Origin: Hyphomonas sp.
Lineage (GTDB): Bacteria > Pseudomonadota > Alphaproteobacteria > Caulobacterales > Hyphomonadaceae
Direction of reading: 5' to 3'
DNA: 46,050 nucleotides
NCBI RefSeq assembly: GCF_013823385.1
Contig: NZ_PNMA01000031.1
Coordinates: 1-46,050, forward strand
A program made the translations under genes and the position numbers. The notes below the pieces were generated by a model. The model saw nothing but the letters and a program-made list of their open reading frames with translations. It had not been told where the DNA came from and did no database searches. This document shows, piece after piece, positions 26,393 to 34,434 of this stretch; the stretch's first letter is position 1, and the number at the start of each line of letters is the position of its first letter.

Positions 26393-26929
26393 ATGATCAA
26401 GCAGCTTCTCCCTGCCCTTCTGCTGTTTGCGCTGGCGCCGCTGGCGCAGGCCTTTCCATCCGATCAGATGTTCGAGAAGCTGAAGACGGCCGAGGATGAG
26501 GCGATCGCAGCCGATGTGGCTGACGACATCTGGGCCAGCTGGCTGGAATCCGGCTCCCCCAGCGCAGACCTCGTGATGCGCCGCGCCGCCGAAGCGCTGG
26601 CCTATGGTGAAACAGAGCTTGCGCGCGACCTGCTGGACCGGGTGATCCTGATGCGGCCAGACTTTGCCGAAGCCTGGCACCGGCGCGCCGGCATCTTCCT
26701 GTCCGAAGAAAACTATTCCGAAGCGCTGCGAGACCTGAACCAGGCCCTGGAGGCAGAACCCCGGCATTTCGGCGCTTGGCTGGGCCTCGGCTTTGTTCTC
26801 GAACAGCTCGGCGGGGAAGCCGAAGCGCTCGACAGTTACCGGGAGGCGCTGAAAATCTATCCGCTGATGCCCCAGGCAAAGGCGGCCGAGGCCCGCCTGA
26901 CGCTGAAGGCCGAAGGCCTGGAGCTTTGA
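26393..26929 (+). CDS. Exported TPR-repeat protein
   Basis: This 178-residue protein starts MIKQLLPALLLFALAPLAQA, a Sec signal peptide, followed by helical repeats. Three TPR units can be read: residues ~50-85, AEAWHRRAGIFLSEENYSEA (with LRDLNQALEAEPRHF) and AWLGLGFVLEQLGGEAEALD. TPR proteins hold partners together; here in the periplasm. A TTG three codons upstream is an alternative start. The stop is 5 bases before the next ATG, so this gene and the alpha/beta hydrolase are probably co-transcribed. Confidence 0.88.
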   Translation: MIKQLLPALLLFALAPLAQAFPSDQMFEKLKTAEDEAIAADVADDIWASWLESGSPSADLVMRRAAEALAYGETELARDLLDRVILMRPDFAEAWHRRAGIFLSEENYSEALRDLNQALEAEPRHFGAWLGLGFVLEQLGGEAEALDSYREALKIYPLMPQAKAAEARLTLKAEGLEL

Positions 26930-26934
26930 AACGC

Positions 26935-27885
26935 ATGCTCATCGTTTCCCTCGTGGCCCTGTCGGGCCTGAGCCTTGGTGCTTGCGTGAGCAGCCTGGCG
27001 TATACCTCGAAGGTCGAAGCGGCCTATCCCGCCGAAGGCCAGCGCATCGGCGTGAACGGTCACGGTGTTCATGTGATGACACGCGGGCCGGAAACCGCGC
27101 CTGTTGTGCTGATGATCCACGGCGCCAGCGCCAACGCCCGTGAGTTCAGCGGTACGCTGGCCCCGCGCCTGGAGATGGACCTGCGCGTGCTGATGGCAGA
27201 CCGGCCGGGGCATGGATATTCCGACCGCTTCAGCGGCGCCGAAAGCCTTGCCGCGCAGGCAGGCCAGATGGCCGGCGTACTGGAGCAGATGGCGCCGGGG
27301 CAAAAGGCCACCATCGTCGGGCATTCCTTCGGCGGCGCTGTTGCCCTCCGGCTCGCGCTCGACCGGCCAGACCTTGTCTCCAGCCTCGTGCTGCTTGCGC
27401 CGGTCACCCATGATTGGGGAGACGCCGAAGGCGGCACCGCTTGGTACAACTCTTTCGCCGCCGCCCCTGTAGTCGGCCCGGTCTTTTCCCAGCTGGCGCC
27501 GATTGCCGGGCCGGCGCAAATGAAAAGCGGCATTTCCGGTGTCTTCGCGCCGGCCCCCACTCCGCCCGACTATTTTGAGAATTCCGGCGTCGGACTTTTC
27601 CTTCGCCCGCCCAATTTCCGCGCCAATGCCCGCGATATGACCCGGCTGAAACAGCAACTGGCCGAACAGTCCCTGCGCTATGATGAGCTTGCCGTGCCCA
27701 TCACCGTATTTTCCGGCAGCAAGGATACCGTTGTTTCACCAAAACTTCATACCGCCCGGCTCAAGAAGCAGGTTCCCCTCGAACTGGTGATCCTGCCGGA
27801 CGAGGGACACATGCCCCATCATGGCGAAGGCGGCGCTGTTGCGGGTGCCATCCGGCGGCTGGCTTTTGGCCACCAGACCCGCTAA
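26935..27885 (+). CDS. Alpha/beta hydrolase lipoprotein
   Basis: This 316-residue protein has a lipoprotein signal (MLIVSLVALSGLSLGACVSS) and an alpha/beta hydrolase fold. Landmarks are VVLMIHGASANAREFSG, DRPGHGYSDR, and the nucleophile elbow IVGHSFGGAVALRLALDRPD (Ser in GHSFG). The catalytic Asp is likely in FSGSKDTVVSP and the His in LPDEGHMPHH. An upstream in-frame TTG at 26926 would add Met-Lys-Arg and overlap the TPR stop. The substrate is unknown. It sits in the envelope next to the exported TPR protein. Confidence 0.9.
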   Translation: MLIVSLVALSGLSLGACVSSLAYTSKVEAAYPAEGQRIGVNGHGVHVMTRGPETAPVVLMIHGASANAREFSGTLAPRLEMDLRVLMADRPGHGYSDRFSGAESLAAQAGQMAGVLEQMAPGQKATIVGHSFGGAVALRLALDRPDLVSSLVLLAPVTHDWGDAEGGTAWYNSFAAAPVVGPVFSQLAPIAGPAQMKSGISGVFAPAPTPPDYFENSGVGLFLRPPNFRANARDMTRLKQQLAEQSLRYDELAVPITVFSGSKDTVVSPKLHTARLKKQVPLELVILPDEGHMPHHGEGGAVAGAIRRLAFGHQTR

Positions 27886-27922
27886 GAGCCTTCCCTTCGC
27901 CTCAGCCCGGAAAGGACGCCCC

Positions 27923-28192
27923 ATGGCCGATGATGACAGCTTCGAGCTCACCAAGATCGACGAAACCACCCGGGAAAAGCTCCGCCAGACCGTCGCCAAG
28001 ATCGAGCGTCTGGAAGAGGAGAAGAAGGAGGTCGCCGAGCAGATCAAGGAAGTCTATGCCGAGGCCAAGGCCATCGGCTTTGACACCAAGGCCCTGCGCC
28101 AGGTGATCCGCCTCCGGAAGATCGAACGCGCCGAGCGCGAGGAACAGGAAATGATCCTGGAAACCTATCTCATTGCTCTTGGCGAGGCCTGA
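27923..28192 (+). CDS. gapR: GapR, DUF2312 nucleoid-associated protein
   Basis: This 89-residue protein has the same length as Caulobacter GapR and a matching plan: a long N-terminal coiled coil (TTREKLRQTVAKIERLEEEK, then EVAEQIKEVYAEAKAIGFDT) and a DNA-contacting basic region (LRQVIRLRKIERAEREEQEM) before ETYLIALGEA. GapR binds overtwisted AT-rich DNA ahead of replication and transcription and helps topoisomerases. The ATG at 27923 follows AAAGGA. It precedes another small basic protein by 49 bases. Confidence 0.95.
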   Translation: MADDDSFELTKIDETTREKLRQTVAKIERLEEEKKEVAEQIKEVYAEAKAIGFDTKALRQVIRLRKIERAEREEQEMILETYLIALGEA

Positions 28193-28241
28193 GACCAGAG
28201 GGACAATTGCGGCAACGGGCAAATTCGTCTGATGTGATCGC

Positions 28242-28739
28242 ATGGCCAGAGAAGTCGATGAGCGCAAGAAGCGCGCGGCGCTGAGAAAGCTGCGAAAAGC
28301 CGCGATGCTGGCCGAAAAGGGCCTCGGGCCGCCCTTGTCGGACTGGGAACGCGAATTTCTCGAAGAGGTCGAAGGCCGGATCGAGAAATTCGGCTCCGCC
28401 TTTGCCGACCCGATGAAGGGCGCCGAAGGCGAGGCGCTGTCGAGCCTGCAGCAGGCAAAACTGCGCGAGATCGACAAGAAAGCCCGCGGCAAGCCCAGCC
28501 GCGGCCTTCAGACCCGCAAGCCGATGGGCATGAAGCGCAAACCGCCCCTCCGCGCCCGCAGCCATGAGTCCGGGCCCGAGCCCGAAGAGACCCTGCCCGA
28601 GCCGCCCGCCAAGCCGAAACCCACCCTCGTGCCCGCCTCCAGCCTTCCCCCGCCGGAGCCCGGCAAGATCACACGCCTGCGCCAGGCAAAGCCCCGGCTG
28701 ACCGTGATTGAGGGCGGGGCGAAAAAAACTGAAAACTGA
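28242..28739 (+). CDS. Basic, proline-rich protein downstream of gapR
   Basis: This 165-residue protein is not recognised. Its first ~80 residues are charged helices (DERKKRAALRKLRKAAMLAE; LSDWEREFLEEVEGRIEKFG). The rest is a basic and Pro-rich low-complexity tail (GLQTRKPMGMKRKPPLRARS; PEETLPEPPAKPKPTLVPAS). Neither a signal nor a membrane helix is seen. It follows gapR on the same strand by 49 bases and so may share its transcript. The composition fits nucleic-acid binding, but this is only a composition-based guess. Confidence 0.7.
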   Translation: MAREVDERKKRAALRKLRKAAMLAEKGLGPPLSDWEREFLEEVEGRIEKFGSAFADPMKGAEGEALSSLQQAKLREIDKKARGKPSRGLQTRKPMGMKRKPPLRARSHESGPEPEETLPEPPAKPKPTLVPASSLPPPEPGKITRLRQAKPRLTVIEGGAKKTEN

Positions 28740-28765
28740 CCGCCGTTTCAAGCGTATAGTCAGGT

Positions 28766-29650
28766 ATGACCGAGCTGACCGCCCCCGCCCTCGCCCGCAC
28801 CCTGCTTGTTACCGGCGCCTCTACGGGCATTGGGGAAGCCTGCGCCCGTCACATGGCTGCCAAAGGCTGGACGGTGTTTGCCGGGGTGCGCAGCCAGAAG
28901 GATGCTGATGCCCTGAAACAGGACGCGGCCGGAGATCTGCGCCCGATCATTCTGGACGTGACCAGGCCCGAACAGGTGGACGCCGCCGTTGCCATGATCG
29001 GCGCGGCGCTCGGCACCCAGCGGCTCTCGGGCCTCCTCAACAATGCCGGCATCGCCAAGATGGGGCCGCTGGCAATCCAGCCGCTGGAAGATTTCGAGGC
29101 CCATTTCGCCGTCAATGTCTTCGGCCTGCTGCGCGTCACCCAGGCCTTCGTGCCGCTGCTCGGCGGCGACCCGGCCCGCAACGGCCCACCCGGCCGCATC
29201 GTCACCATCACCTCGGTCGGTGGCAGGATCGCCGCGCCGTTTCTGGGCGCCTACACCGCCACCAAACATGCCAATGAGGCGATGACCGATACGCTCCGCC
29301 GGGAACTGGCCGTCTATGGCATCGATGCCATCGCTGTGGGCCCGGGCTCCGTGCGCACGCCGATCTGGGACAAGGCCGAGAAGGACAATGAAAGCGGCCT
29401 CTATGCGGGCAGCGACTGGGCCGAGTCTCTGAAAGTGTTTGAAGAAACCATGCTGACGGGCGGCAAGACCGGCCTGCCGCCTGAGAAGATCGCCGAAGTG
29501 GTTGAACACGCACTCAGCAGCCCCAAGCCCAAGGCTCGCTACGCCCCGGTGCCCGACAAGCTCACCAACTTCACCATCGCCACCCGTCTCCCCAAACGCT
29601 GGCTCGATGCAGTGTTCATCAAGCGGTTCAAACTGCAGAAGAAACGCTGA
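28766..29650 (+). CDS. Short-chain dehydrogenase/reductase
   Basis: This 294-residue classical SDR shows the cofactor motif LLVTGASTGIGEACARHMAA, the LLNNAG stabilising motif, Ser in ITSVGGR and the catalytic YTATKHANEA (Tyr-x3-Lys). It is longer at the C-terminus than typical 250-residue SDRs, like mammalian retinol dehydrogenase/DHRS-type relatives. NADP preference and substrate are not visible. It is 26 bases downstream of the proline-rich protein gene. Confidence 0.92.
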   Translation: MTELTAPALARTLLVTGASTGIGEACARHMAAKGWTVFAGVRSQKDADALKQDAAGDLRPIILDVTRPEQVDAAVAMIGAALGTQRLSGLLNNAGIAKMGPLAIQPLEDFEAHFAVNVFGLLRVTQAFVPLLGGDPARNGPPGRIVTITSVGGRIAAPFLGAYTATKHANEAMTDTLRRELAVYGIDAIAVGPGSVRTPIWDKAEKDNESGLYAGSDWAESLKVFEETMLTGGKTGLPPEKIAEVVEHALSSPKPKARYAPVPDKLTNFTIATRLPKRWLDAVFIKRFKLQKKR

Positions 29651-29686
29651 CCCTCCCCTCTCCCGCTTGCGGGCTTGTGAGGATCA

Positions 29687-29705
29687 GCAATCGCACTGCG
29701 ATTGC
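29687..29705. other. Short hairpin between two SDR genes
   Basis: GCAATCGC and GCGATTGC form a perfect 8-bp stem with a 3-base loop (ACT). No T-run follows on either strand, so it may be an operator dyad for a dimeric regulator rather than a terminator. It lies 99 bases before the next SDR start. Confidence 0.35.
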
Positions 29706-29803
29706 CCGAACAAGGGGAATAGAATTTGACGCCCCCGTCATCTTTCTCCCTTGACGCCCCTCGCGGAAGGGTGCCGCATGTCTCCCAAAACCGGGAGGAA
29801 TAC

Positions 29804-30688
29804 ATGGCAGATCTCAAGGGCAAGGTGGCGGTGATCACCGGCGCGGCAAGCGGCATCGGACTGGCCGGCGTGGAAACATTCATCGCCGCGGGCGCCAGGG
29901 TGATCGCGGGCGACATCCAGGACGAAAAAGGCAAGGCGCTGGAAACCCGGTTCGGCCGGGACAAGCTCCGCTTCGTCCATTGCGACGTGACCAATATGGA
30001 CGAGCTTAAAGCCATCATGGACGCTGCCCCGGCCGCCTTCGGATCGCTCGACATCGTCTGGAACAATGCCGGCCATGGCGGCACGCCCACCTCGGTGGAG
30101 GAGCTGGACCTCGACGGCTACGACCAGACGATGAGCCTCCTGCTGAAGCAGGTGTTCGCGGGCACCAAATTCGCCATCCCCCACATGAAGGCCAAGGGCG
30201 GGGCGATCATCAACACCTCCTCGATCAGCGCCGTTTCAGCAGGCTATGCCCCCATCACCTATTCGGTGGCCAAGAAGGGCGTCGCCCACTTCTCCAAGCT
30301 CGCCGCCGCTGAACTCGCCAAGTACAAGATCCGCGTCAACGCCATCCTGCCGGGCTTCATCGCCACCTCGATCTTTGGCGCCTCGCTCGGCCTGCCGCGC
30401 GAAGTGGCCGACCAGATGGCCGAGATGCTCTCCCAGGCAGGGGGCAAGATGCAGCCCATCGGGCGCGTCGGCAAAGGCAGCGACATCGCCGAGATGGCAG
30501 CTTTCCTGGCGTCTGATGCGGCCGAGTTCATCACCGGTGGGGAATTCCTCGTCGATGGCGGCATGACCGTCGGCCCGCGCCACAGCTGGGACGAGACCGC
30601 CGCCAGCCCGGTTCTGGAAAGCCTCGGCATCAGCCCGGAACAGGCCGAGCAGATGCGGCTGGCACAGCAAGCTGCCGCTCAGTCCTGA
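29804..30688 (+). CDS. Short-chain dehydrogenase/reductase (glucose-dehydrogenase type)
   Basis: This 294-residue SDR has VAVITGAASGIGLAGVETFI at the N-terminus, WNNAGHGG, the catalytic Ser in NTSSISAVSAG and the ITYSVAKKGVAHFSK active site (Tyr-x3-Lys). The C-terminal FLASDAAEFITGGEFLVDGG is the typical tetramer-forming end of classical SDRs. The ATG at 29804 follows GGGAGGA; a longer upstream frame has no similarity. The last 10 bases overlap the end of the minus-strand gene at 30679. Confidence 0.93.
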   Translation: MADLKGKVAVITGAASGIGLAGVETFIAAGARVIAGDIQDEKGKALETRFGRDKLRFVHCDVTNMDELKAIMDAAPAAFGSLDIVWNNAGHGGTPTSVEELDLDGYDQTMSLLLKQVFAGTKFAIPHMKAKGGAIINTSSISAVSAGYAPITYSVAKKGVAHFSKLAAAELAKYKIRVNAILPGFIATSIFGASLGLPREVADQMAEMLSQAGGKMQPIGRVGKGSDIAEMAAFLASDAAEFITGGEFLVDGGMTVGPRHSWDETAASPVLESLGISPEQAEQMRLAQQAAAQS

Positions 30689-30963
30689 TCGGCAACCCGC
30701 AGCTGGGGCACGGCTTCCACCGCCTTGAGCAATTCCTCCAGGGTCGCCGCTTTCCGGAAGAGGCGGCCCTGATCATCGCCGAGGGCATAGCCGTCTTTCG
30801 TGCGCGTCAGCGGAAAGCGCCGCCAATGGGCCCGCGACCGATAGATCCACACCGTCTCGGGGGACTGGCCAACAGCGGCCCAACCGGTCCACATGTGGCC
30901 CGGTGGCAGGCTTCGCCAAAGCTGGTCAATCGCGTCGATATCTTCAGGTGAAAAGCGTAGCAT
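30679..30963 (-). CDS. Small uncharacterised protein
   Basis: This 94-residue protein starts MLRFSPEDIDAIDQLWRSLP and continues HMWTGWAAVGQSPETVWIYR, then WRRFPLTRTKDGYALGDDQG, ending ELLKAVEAVPQLRVADQD. The Trp-rich core suggests a small folded domain. It is not recognised. Its start codon overlaps the start of the divergent EamA gene through a shared CATG, and its 3' end overlaps the upstream SDR by 10 bases. A TTG at 31021-31023 is an alternative, longer start. Confidence 0.6.
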   Translation of the reverse strand: MLRFSPEDIDAIDQLWRSLPPGHMWTGWAAVGQSPETVWIYRSRAHWRRFPLTRTKDGYALGDDQGRLFRKAATLEELLKAVEAVPQLRVADQD

Positions 30964-31924
30964 GAACGGCAAGGCACCTTCTGGCTCAGAGGGATCTGTA
31001 AGTCGCCCCGGCCTCTCGGGCAATCTTCAGGGCGCATTGTGGATGCTGGTCTCAGGGGCCGGCTACACCCTGCATATTGCCCTCGCCAAGGAAATCACCG
31101 CCGACGCGCACCCGATTTTCCTGGCTTTCTGGCGCAGCTTCCTGGCGTTTGCGATTGCCATGCCATTCGTGTGGATCGGCGGCGTGAAGATCCACACCGC
31201 GCGCTTCGGGGCGCTGGTGACGCGCAGCCTGATCGGGTCGGCGGGGTTTGTATTCGGGCTGATTGCGATCTGGCCGATCTTCGGGTTGCCACTGGCGGAG
31301 TTCAATGCGCTGTCGTTTACGCGGCCGCTATTCGTGACGCTGCTGGCCATTGTGCTGCTGCATGAGAAGGTGGGGGTTCACCGGGGCGGGGCGGTCATCA
31401 TCGGCTTTGCCGGCGTGCTGATCATGACGCTGGTGCCTGCCCTTCTGGGCAGCGACGGGGGCACGCATCTGAACCTGGGCGCGCTGTTTGCGCTTCTCTC
31501 TTCCCTCTGCTTTGCCTTCACCATCGTGCTGGTGAAATCGCTGACCGGGGTGCATGCGCCGCTGGCCCTGCTGGTATGGGCCAACATGCTGTCTTCCCTC
31601 ATCATTTTGCCCTTTGCCCTGTTCTTCTGGAGCAGCCCGGACCTCACCGGCTGGGCCCTCATCTTCGCCATGGCCTTTGCCGGTTTCGTGGCCCAGTTCT
31701 GCTTCATCAAGGGCATGTCGGTGGGCGACGCCTCGTTCCTTTCCCCGCTCGACTATGTGCGCCTGCCGATGGGGGCGCTGGCGGACTGGGTGATGATCCG
31801 CCTGCTGCCGGGCCCCTTCGTCTGGCTGGGCGCGGGCATCATCATCACCTCGACCCTCTACATCACTTGGCGGGAACACAGGCTGAACCGGAAAAAACCG
31901 GCGCTGCCGCCAAAGCCCGTATAG
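30962..31924 (+). CDS. EamA/DMT-family transporter
   Basis: This 320-residue drug/metabolite transporter has about ten hydrophobic helices in two EamA halves. The first half opens with LQGALWMLVSGAGYTLHIAL, the second near residue 160 with LGALFALLSSLCFAFTIVLV. The cytosolic ends are short and charged (WREHRLNRKKP at the C-terminus). Substrate is unknown; family members export amino acids or metabolites. The first ATG gives a 24-residue soluble lead. No ribosome-binding site is clear, and 31039 is a later, less likely start. Confidence 0.85.
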   Translation: MNGKAPSGSEGSVSRPGLSGNLQGALWMLVSGAGYTLHIALAKEITADAHPIFLAFWRSFLAFAIAMPFVWIGGVKIHTARFGALVTRSLIGSAGFVFGLIAIWPIFGLPLAEFNALSFTRPLFVTLLAIVLLHEKVGVHRGGAVIIGFAGVLIMTLVPALLGSDGGTHLNLGALFALLSSLCFAFTIVLVKSLTGVHAPLALLVWANMLSSLIILPFALFFWSSPDLTGWALIFAMAFAGFVAQFCFIKGMSVGDASFLSPLDYVRLPMGALADWVMIRLLPGPFVWLGAGIIITSTLYITWREHRLNRKKPALPPKPV

Positions 31925-31970
31925 GCCCGGACAAACAGGGCCAAAGCGGCGCCAGGGCCGGTCACGGCGT

Positions 31971-32057
31971 GGACAAATCCGGACACGTCCGGACAGATCA
32001 TGGACAATTCCGGACAGTTTCGGACACATCTGCGCCACCCCCGGACGCCCCCGGACA
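31971..32057 (+). repeat. 10-bp-phased array of GGACA direct repeats
   Basis: GGACA occurs at 31971, 31981, 31991, 32002, 32012, 32022 and 32053, with GGACG at 32043. A further copy stands apart at 31929. Spacing is 10-11 bases throughout, except one degenerate unit near 32032, so each copy falls on the same helix face. The loose unit is GGACAnnTCC, with the middle bases varying. The array lies between the EamA stop and the extended SDR promoter dyad, and fits a multi-site regulator-binding region. Confidence 0.8.
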
Positions 32058-32067
32058 AATTTCGTTT

Positions 32068-32098
32068 GTGAACGAATAACAGATCGTTTATTGTTCAC
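32068..32098. promoter_or_regulatory. Dyad operator upstream of the extended SDR
   Basis: GTGAAC (32068-32073) and GTTCAC (32093-32098) are perfect inverted arms, and the inner AATAA/TTATT extend them with one bulged base. A second overlapping dyad is AACGA (32071-32075) and TCGTT (32084-32088). It is about 22 bases before the ATG at 32120. This layout resembles a TetR-like operator, but no regulator gene is adjacent. Confidence 0.6.
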
Positions 32099-32119
32099 CC
32101 CATCTCAGGGGAGGCCAGC

Positions 32120-33142
32120 ATGGCGAAGGTTCTTGTCACGGGCGCAACCGGCTTCATCGCCGGACATGTCATCCACCAGCTGATCGAGGCGGGCCATGAG
32201 GTGACCGGTACGGCCCGTTCCGCTTCAAAGGGGGCCGCGCTCAGCCAGACGCTCAGCGCCTATGCCGGGCGCCCCGTCTCCATTCCCATCCGCGAGGCAG
32301 ACCTTTCCTCCGACAAGGGATGGGCCGAGGCGGCCGAAGGGATGGACTACGTTCACCACATCGCCTCCCCCATTCCGGTGACCGTGCCGAAGAATGCCGA
32401 CGAGCTGATCATCCCCGCCCGCGACGGGGCGCTGCGCGCGCTGAAAGCCGCCAGGGCCGCCGGCGTCAAACGCGTGGTGATGACCTCCTCGATGGCGGCC
32501 TGCGCCTATGGCTGGGGCGAGGCGCGGCCCAACCCGATCACCGAGGAGCACTGGTCTCAGGACAAGGGCGCGCCGGACATGACGCCCTATATCCGCTCCA
32601 AGCTCGTCGCCGAGCGGGCGGCCTGGGACTATGTGAAAGGCGAAGGCCAGGGGCTGGAGCTGACCACGATCAACCCCGCCCTGGTGCTCGGCCCGGTGAT
32701 GAGCGGGGACTTTTCGGCTTCGGTTGAAATCCTCACCCAGCTGATGTCCGGCAAGCTGCCGGGCACGCCGAAGGTGGGCTTCGTGGTGGTGGATGTGCGC
32801 GATGTGGCCGCGGCCCATGTCGCCGCGATGACCAGCCCGGCGGCGGCGGGCGAACGCTTCCTTCTGGGCGACCGGTTCATGTGGTTTTCGGAAGTGGCCG
32901 CCACCCTCGCCCGCGAATTCCCGGCCTATGCCTCAAAACTTCCGTCCAGGGACATTCCCGCCTGGATGGTCCACCTCACCGCCCTCATCAACCCACCCGC
33001 CAAACAGCTCATCCCGGAACTGAACCGCGAACGCCACATCTCCAGCGAGAAGGCCCGCCGCGTGCTGGGCTGGACGCCGAGGAGCAGCGAAGAAGCGGTG
33101 ATCGCGGGGGCGCAGAGTTTGGTGGCGTTTGGGGTGGTTTGA
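32120..33142 (+). CDS. NAD-dependent epimerase/dehydratase-family reductase (extended SDR)
   Basis: This 340-residue extended SDR is of the dihydroflavonol-reductase/aldehyde-reductase type. The Rossmann motif is VLVTGATGFIAGHVIHQLIE; DYVHHIASPIPV follows, then VVMTSSMAACAYG and the catalytic YIRSKLVAERAAW (Tyr-x3-Lys). The C-terminal substrate domain ends with RRVLGWTPRSSEEAVIAGAQ. It probably reduces aldehydes or ketones with NADPH. It is preceded by an unusual repeat array and dyad, suggesting dedicated regulation. Confidence 0.92.
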   Translation: MAKVLVTGATGFIAGHVIHQLIEAGHEVTGTARSASKGAALSQTLSAYAGRPVSIPIREADLSSDKGWAEAAEGMDYVHHIASPIPVTVPKNADELIIPARDGALRALKAARAAGVKRVVMTSSMAACAYGWGEARPNPITEEHWSQDKGAPDMTPYIRSKLVAERAAWDYVKGEGQGLELTTINPALVLGPVMSGDFSASVEILTQLMSGKLPGTPKVGFVVVDVRDVAAAHVAAMTSPAAAGERFLLGDRFMWFSEVAATLAREFPAYASKLPSRDIPAWMVHLTALINPPAKQLIPELNRERHISSEKARRVLGWTPRSSEEAVIAGAQSLVAFGVV

Positions 33143-33267
33143 GGGGGCTTCAATTTAGTTCATCAGCTGCAATTTTTGATTTGATAAATTCAACCCAAAA
33201 CACACCTTAAATTAACCGACTTCACAAAAGTCTCGACGACATCACAATTCGTTGCAACTGATAGAAA

Positions 33268-34425
33268 ATGCCAAAAGTGAACCCCAATATCCTCATCTGG
33301 GCTCGCGAAACTGCTGGCTTCTCTGCCGAGGAGGCAGCGAAGAAGTTGGCAATATCCGAGGAACGCTTGCTCGCTTTTGAAGCTGGTGAATCCGAGCCGT
33401 CGCGTAAGCAGCTTGTGAACATGGCTGAAAGATATCGGAGACCACTTCTTACATTTTATATGAGCTCGCCGCCAAAACAGAAACAACTTGGACAAGACTT
33501 TAGAACTCTTCCTCTCGATCAACGTGAGGCAGCCCAGCCTATTCTCTCGACGCTTATTCGAGATGTTTATGCGCGCCAAAACTTAATCAAGTCTGCCCTA
33601 GAAGACGCAGACGAAGCAAGGGCGCTGCAGTTTGTCGGCTCTGCCCAAATGAAAATGGGGGTGGCCGAAGTTGCCAATTCTATTCGGCAAGTAATCCATT
33701 TTGATCGGGATAAATTCCGGGGCCAAAACTCCGTGAACGACGCCTTTGCAATGTTACGTGAAGGCGTGGAGGAGGCCGGGGTGTTTGTCCTTTTGATGGG
33801 CAACCTAGGGACACACCACACCGATATAGACGTCCGCGCATTTCGTGGGTTTGCATTGGCCGACCCCATTGCTCCGTTTGTGATTATTAATGAAAAGGAC
33901 GCCAAGACAGCTTGGTCGTTTACACTGCTTCATGAATTGACCCACATTTGGCTCGGACAAACTGGAGTGAGCGGTTATGACGGCGAGGCTGAAGTAGAGA
34001 AGTTTTGTGATCAGGTCGCAGCACACATACTGCTAGATGCCGCTGAGTTGGCAACCATTCCGAGCGTTGTACGGAATGATTTTGATCTGCTAGTTGCCAA
34101 TCTTTCGGATTTCGCAGAGCGCCGAAAAGTCAGCAGAAAAATGGTCGCCTTCAACCTTCTGTCTACAAACAGAATATCTAGAGATATGTATCAGAGGCTC
34201 ATTCGCCAATTCGATCAAGATAGAGTTCAGGCCGCGAAGTCTAAGGAGAAATCTGGTTCTGGCCCAGACTACTATGTTGTGCGCAGACATCGAATGGGCG
34301 CCGGTCTTGTTAACACCGTTCGGCGAATGATTGCCGACGGAGCTATGACCACAAGCAAAGCAGGGACGGTATTAGGCGTTAAAACTACCGCGGTTCCTCG
34401 CCTCGTCGGCAATGGCGCCGGGTAG
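33268..34425 (+). CDS. XRE-ImmA/IrrE protein (HTH plus zinc peptidase)
   Basis: This 385-residue protein has an N-terminal XRE helix-turn-helix (about residues 6-60: ARETAGFSAEEAAKKLAISE) and a COG2856/ImmA-IrrE metallopeptidase domain. The zinc motif is HELTH at 222-226 with the third ligand probably Glu242 (DGEAEVEKFCDQVAAH). Family members act as antitoxin-like regulators or cleave repressors. The gene is clearly more AT-rich than its surroundings, with codon use to match, suggesting transfer. The DUF4411 gene follows after 9 bases. The ribosome-binding site is weak, and the ATG at 33268 is the first in frame with the HTH. Confidence 0.93.
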   Translation: MPKVNPNILIWARETAGFSAEEAAKKLAISEERLLAFEAGESEPSRKQLVNMAERYRRPLLTFYMSSPPKQKQLGQDFRTLPLDQREAAQPILSTLIRDVYARQNLIKSALEDADEARALQFVGSAQMKMGVAEVANSIRQVIHFDRDKFRGQNSVNDAFAMLREGVEEAGVFVLLMGNLGTHHTDIDVRAFRGFALADPIAPFVIINEKDAKTAWSFTLLHELTHIWLGQTGVSGYDGEAEVEKFCDQVAAHILLDAAELATIPSVVRNDFDLLVANLSDFAERRKVSRKMVAFNLLSTNRISRDMYQRLIRQFDQDRVQAAKSKEKSGSGPDYYVVRRHRMGAGLVNTVRRMIADGAMTTSKAGTVLGVKTTAVPRLVGNGAG

Positions 34426-34434
34426 ATACTGCTT

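Noticed and set aside
33218-33232. Short inverted repeat GACTT/AAGTC before the ImmA/IrrE gene as an operator
   Set aside because: The 5-bp arms are too short in AT-rich DNA to stand out, and no second copy is seen.
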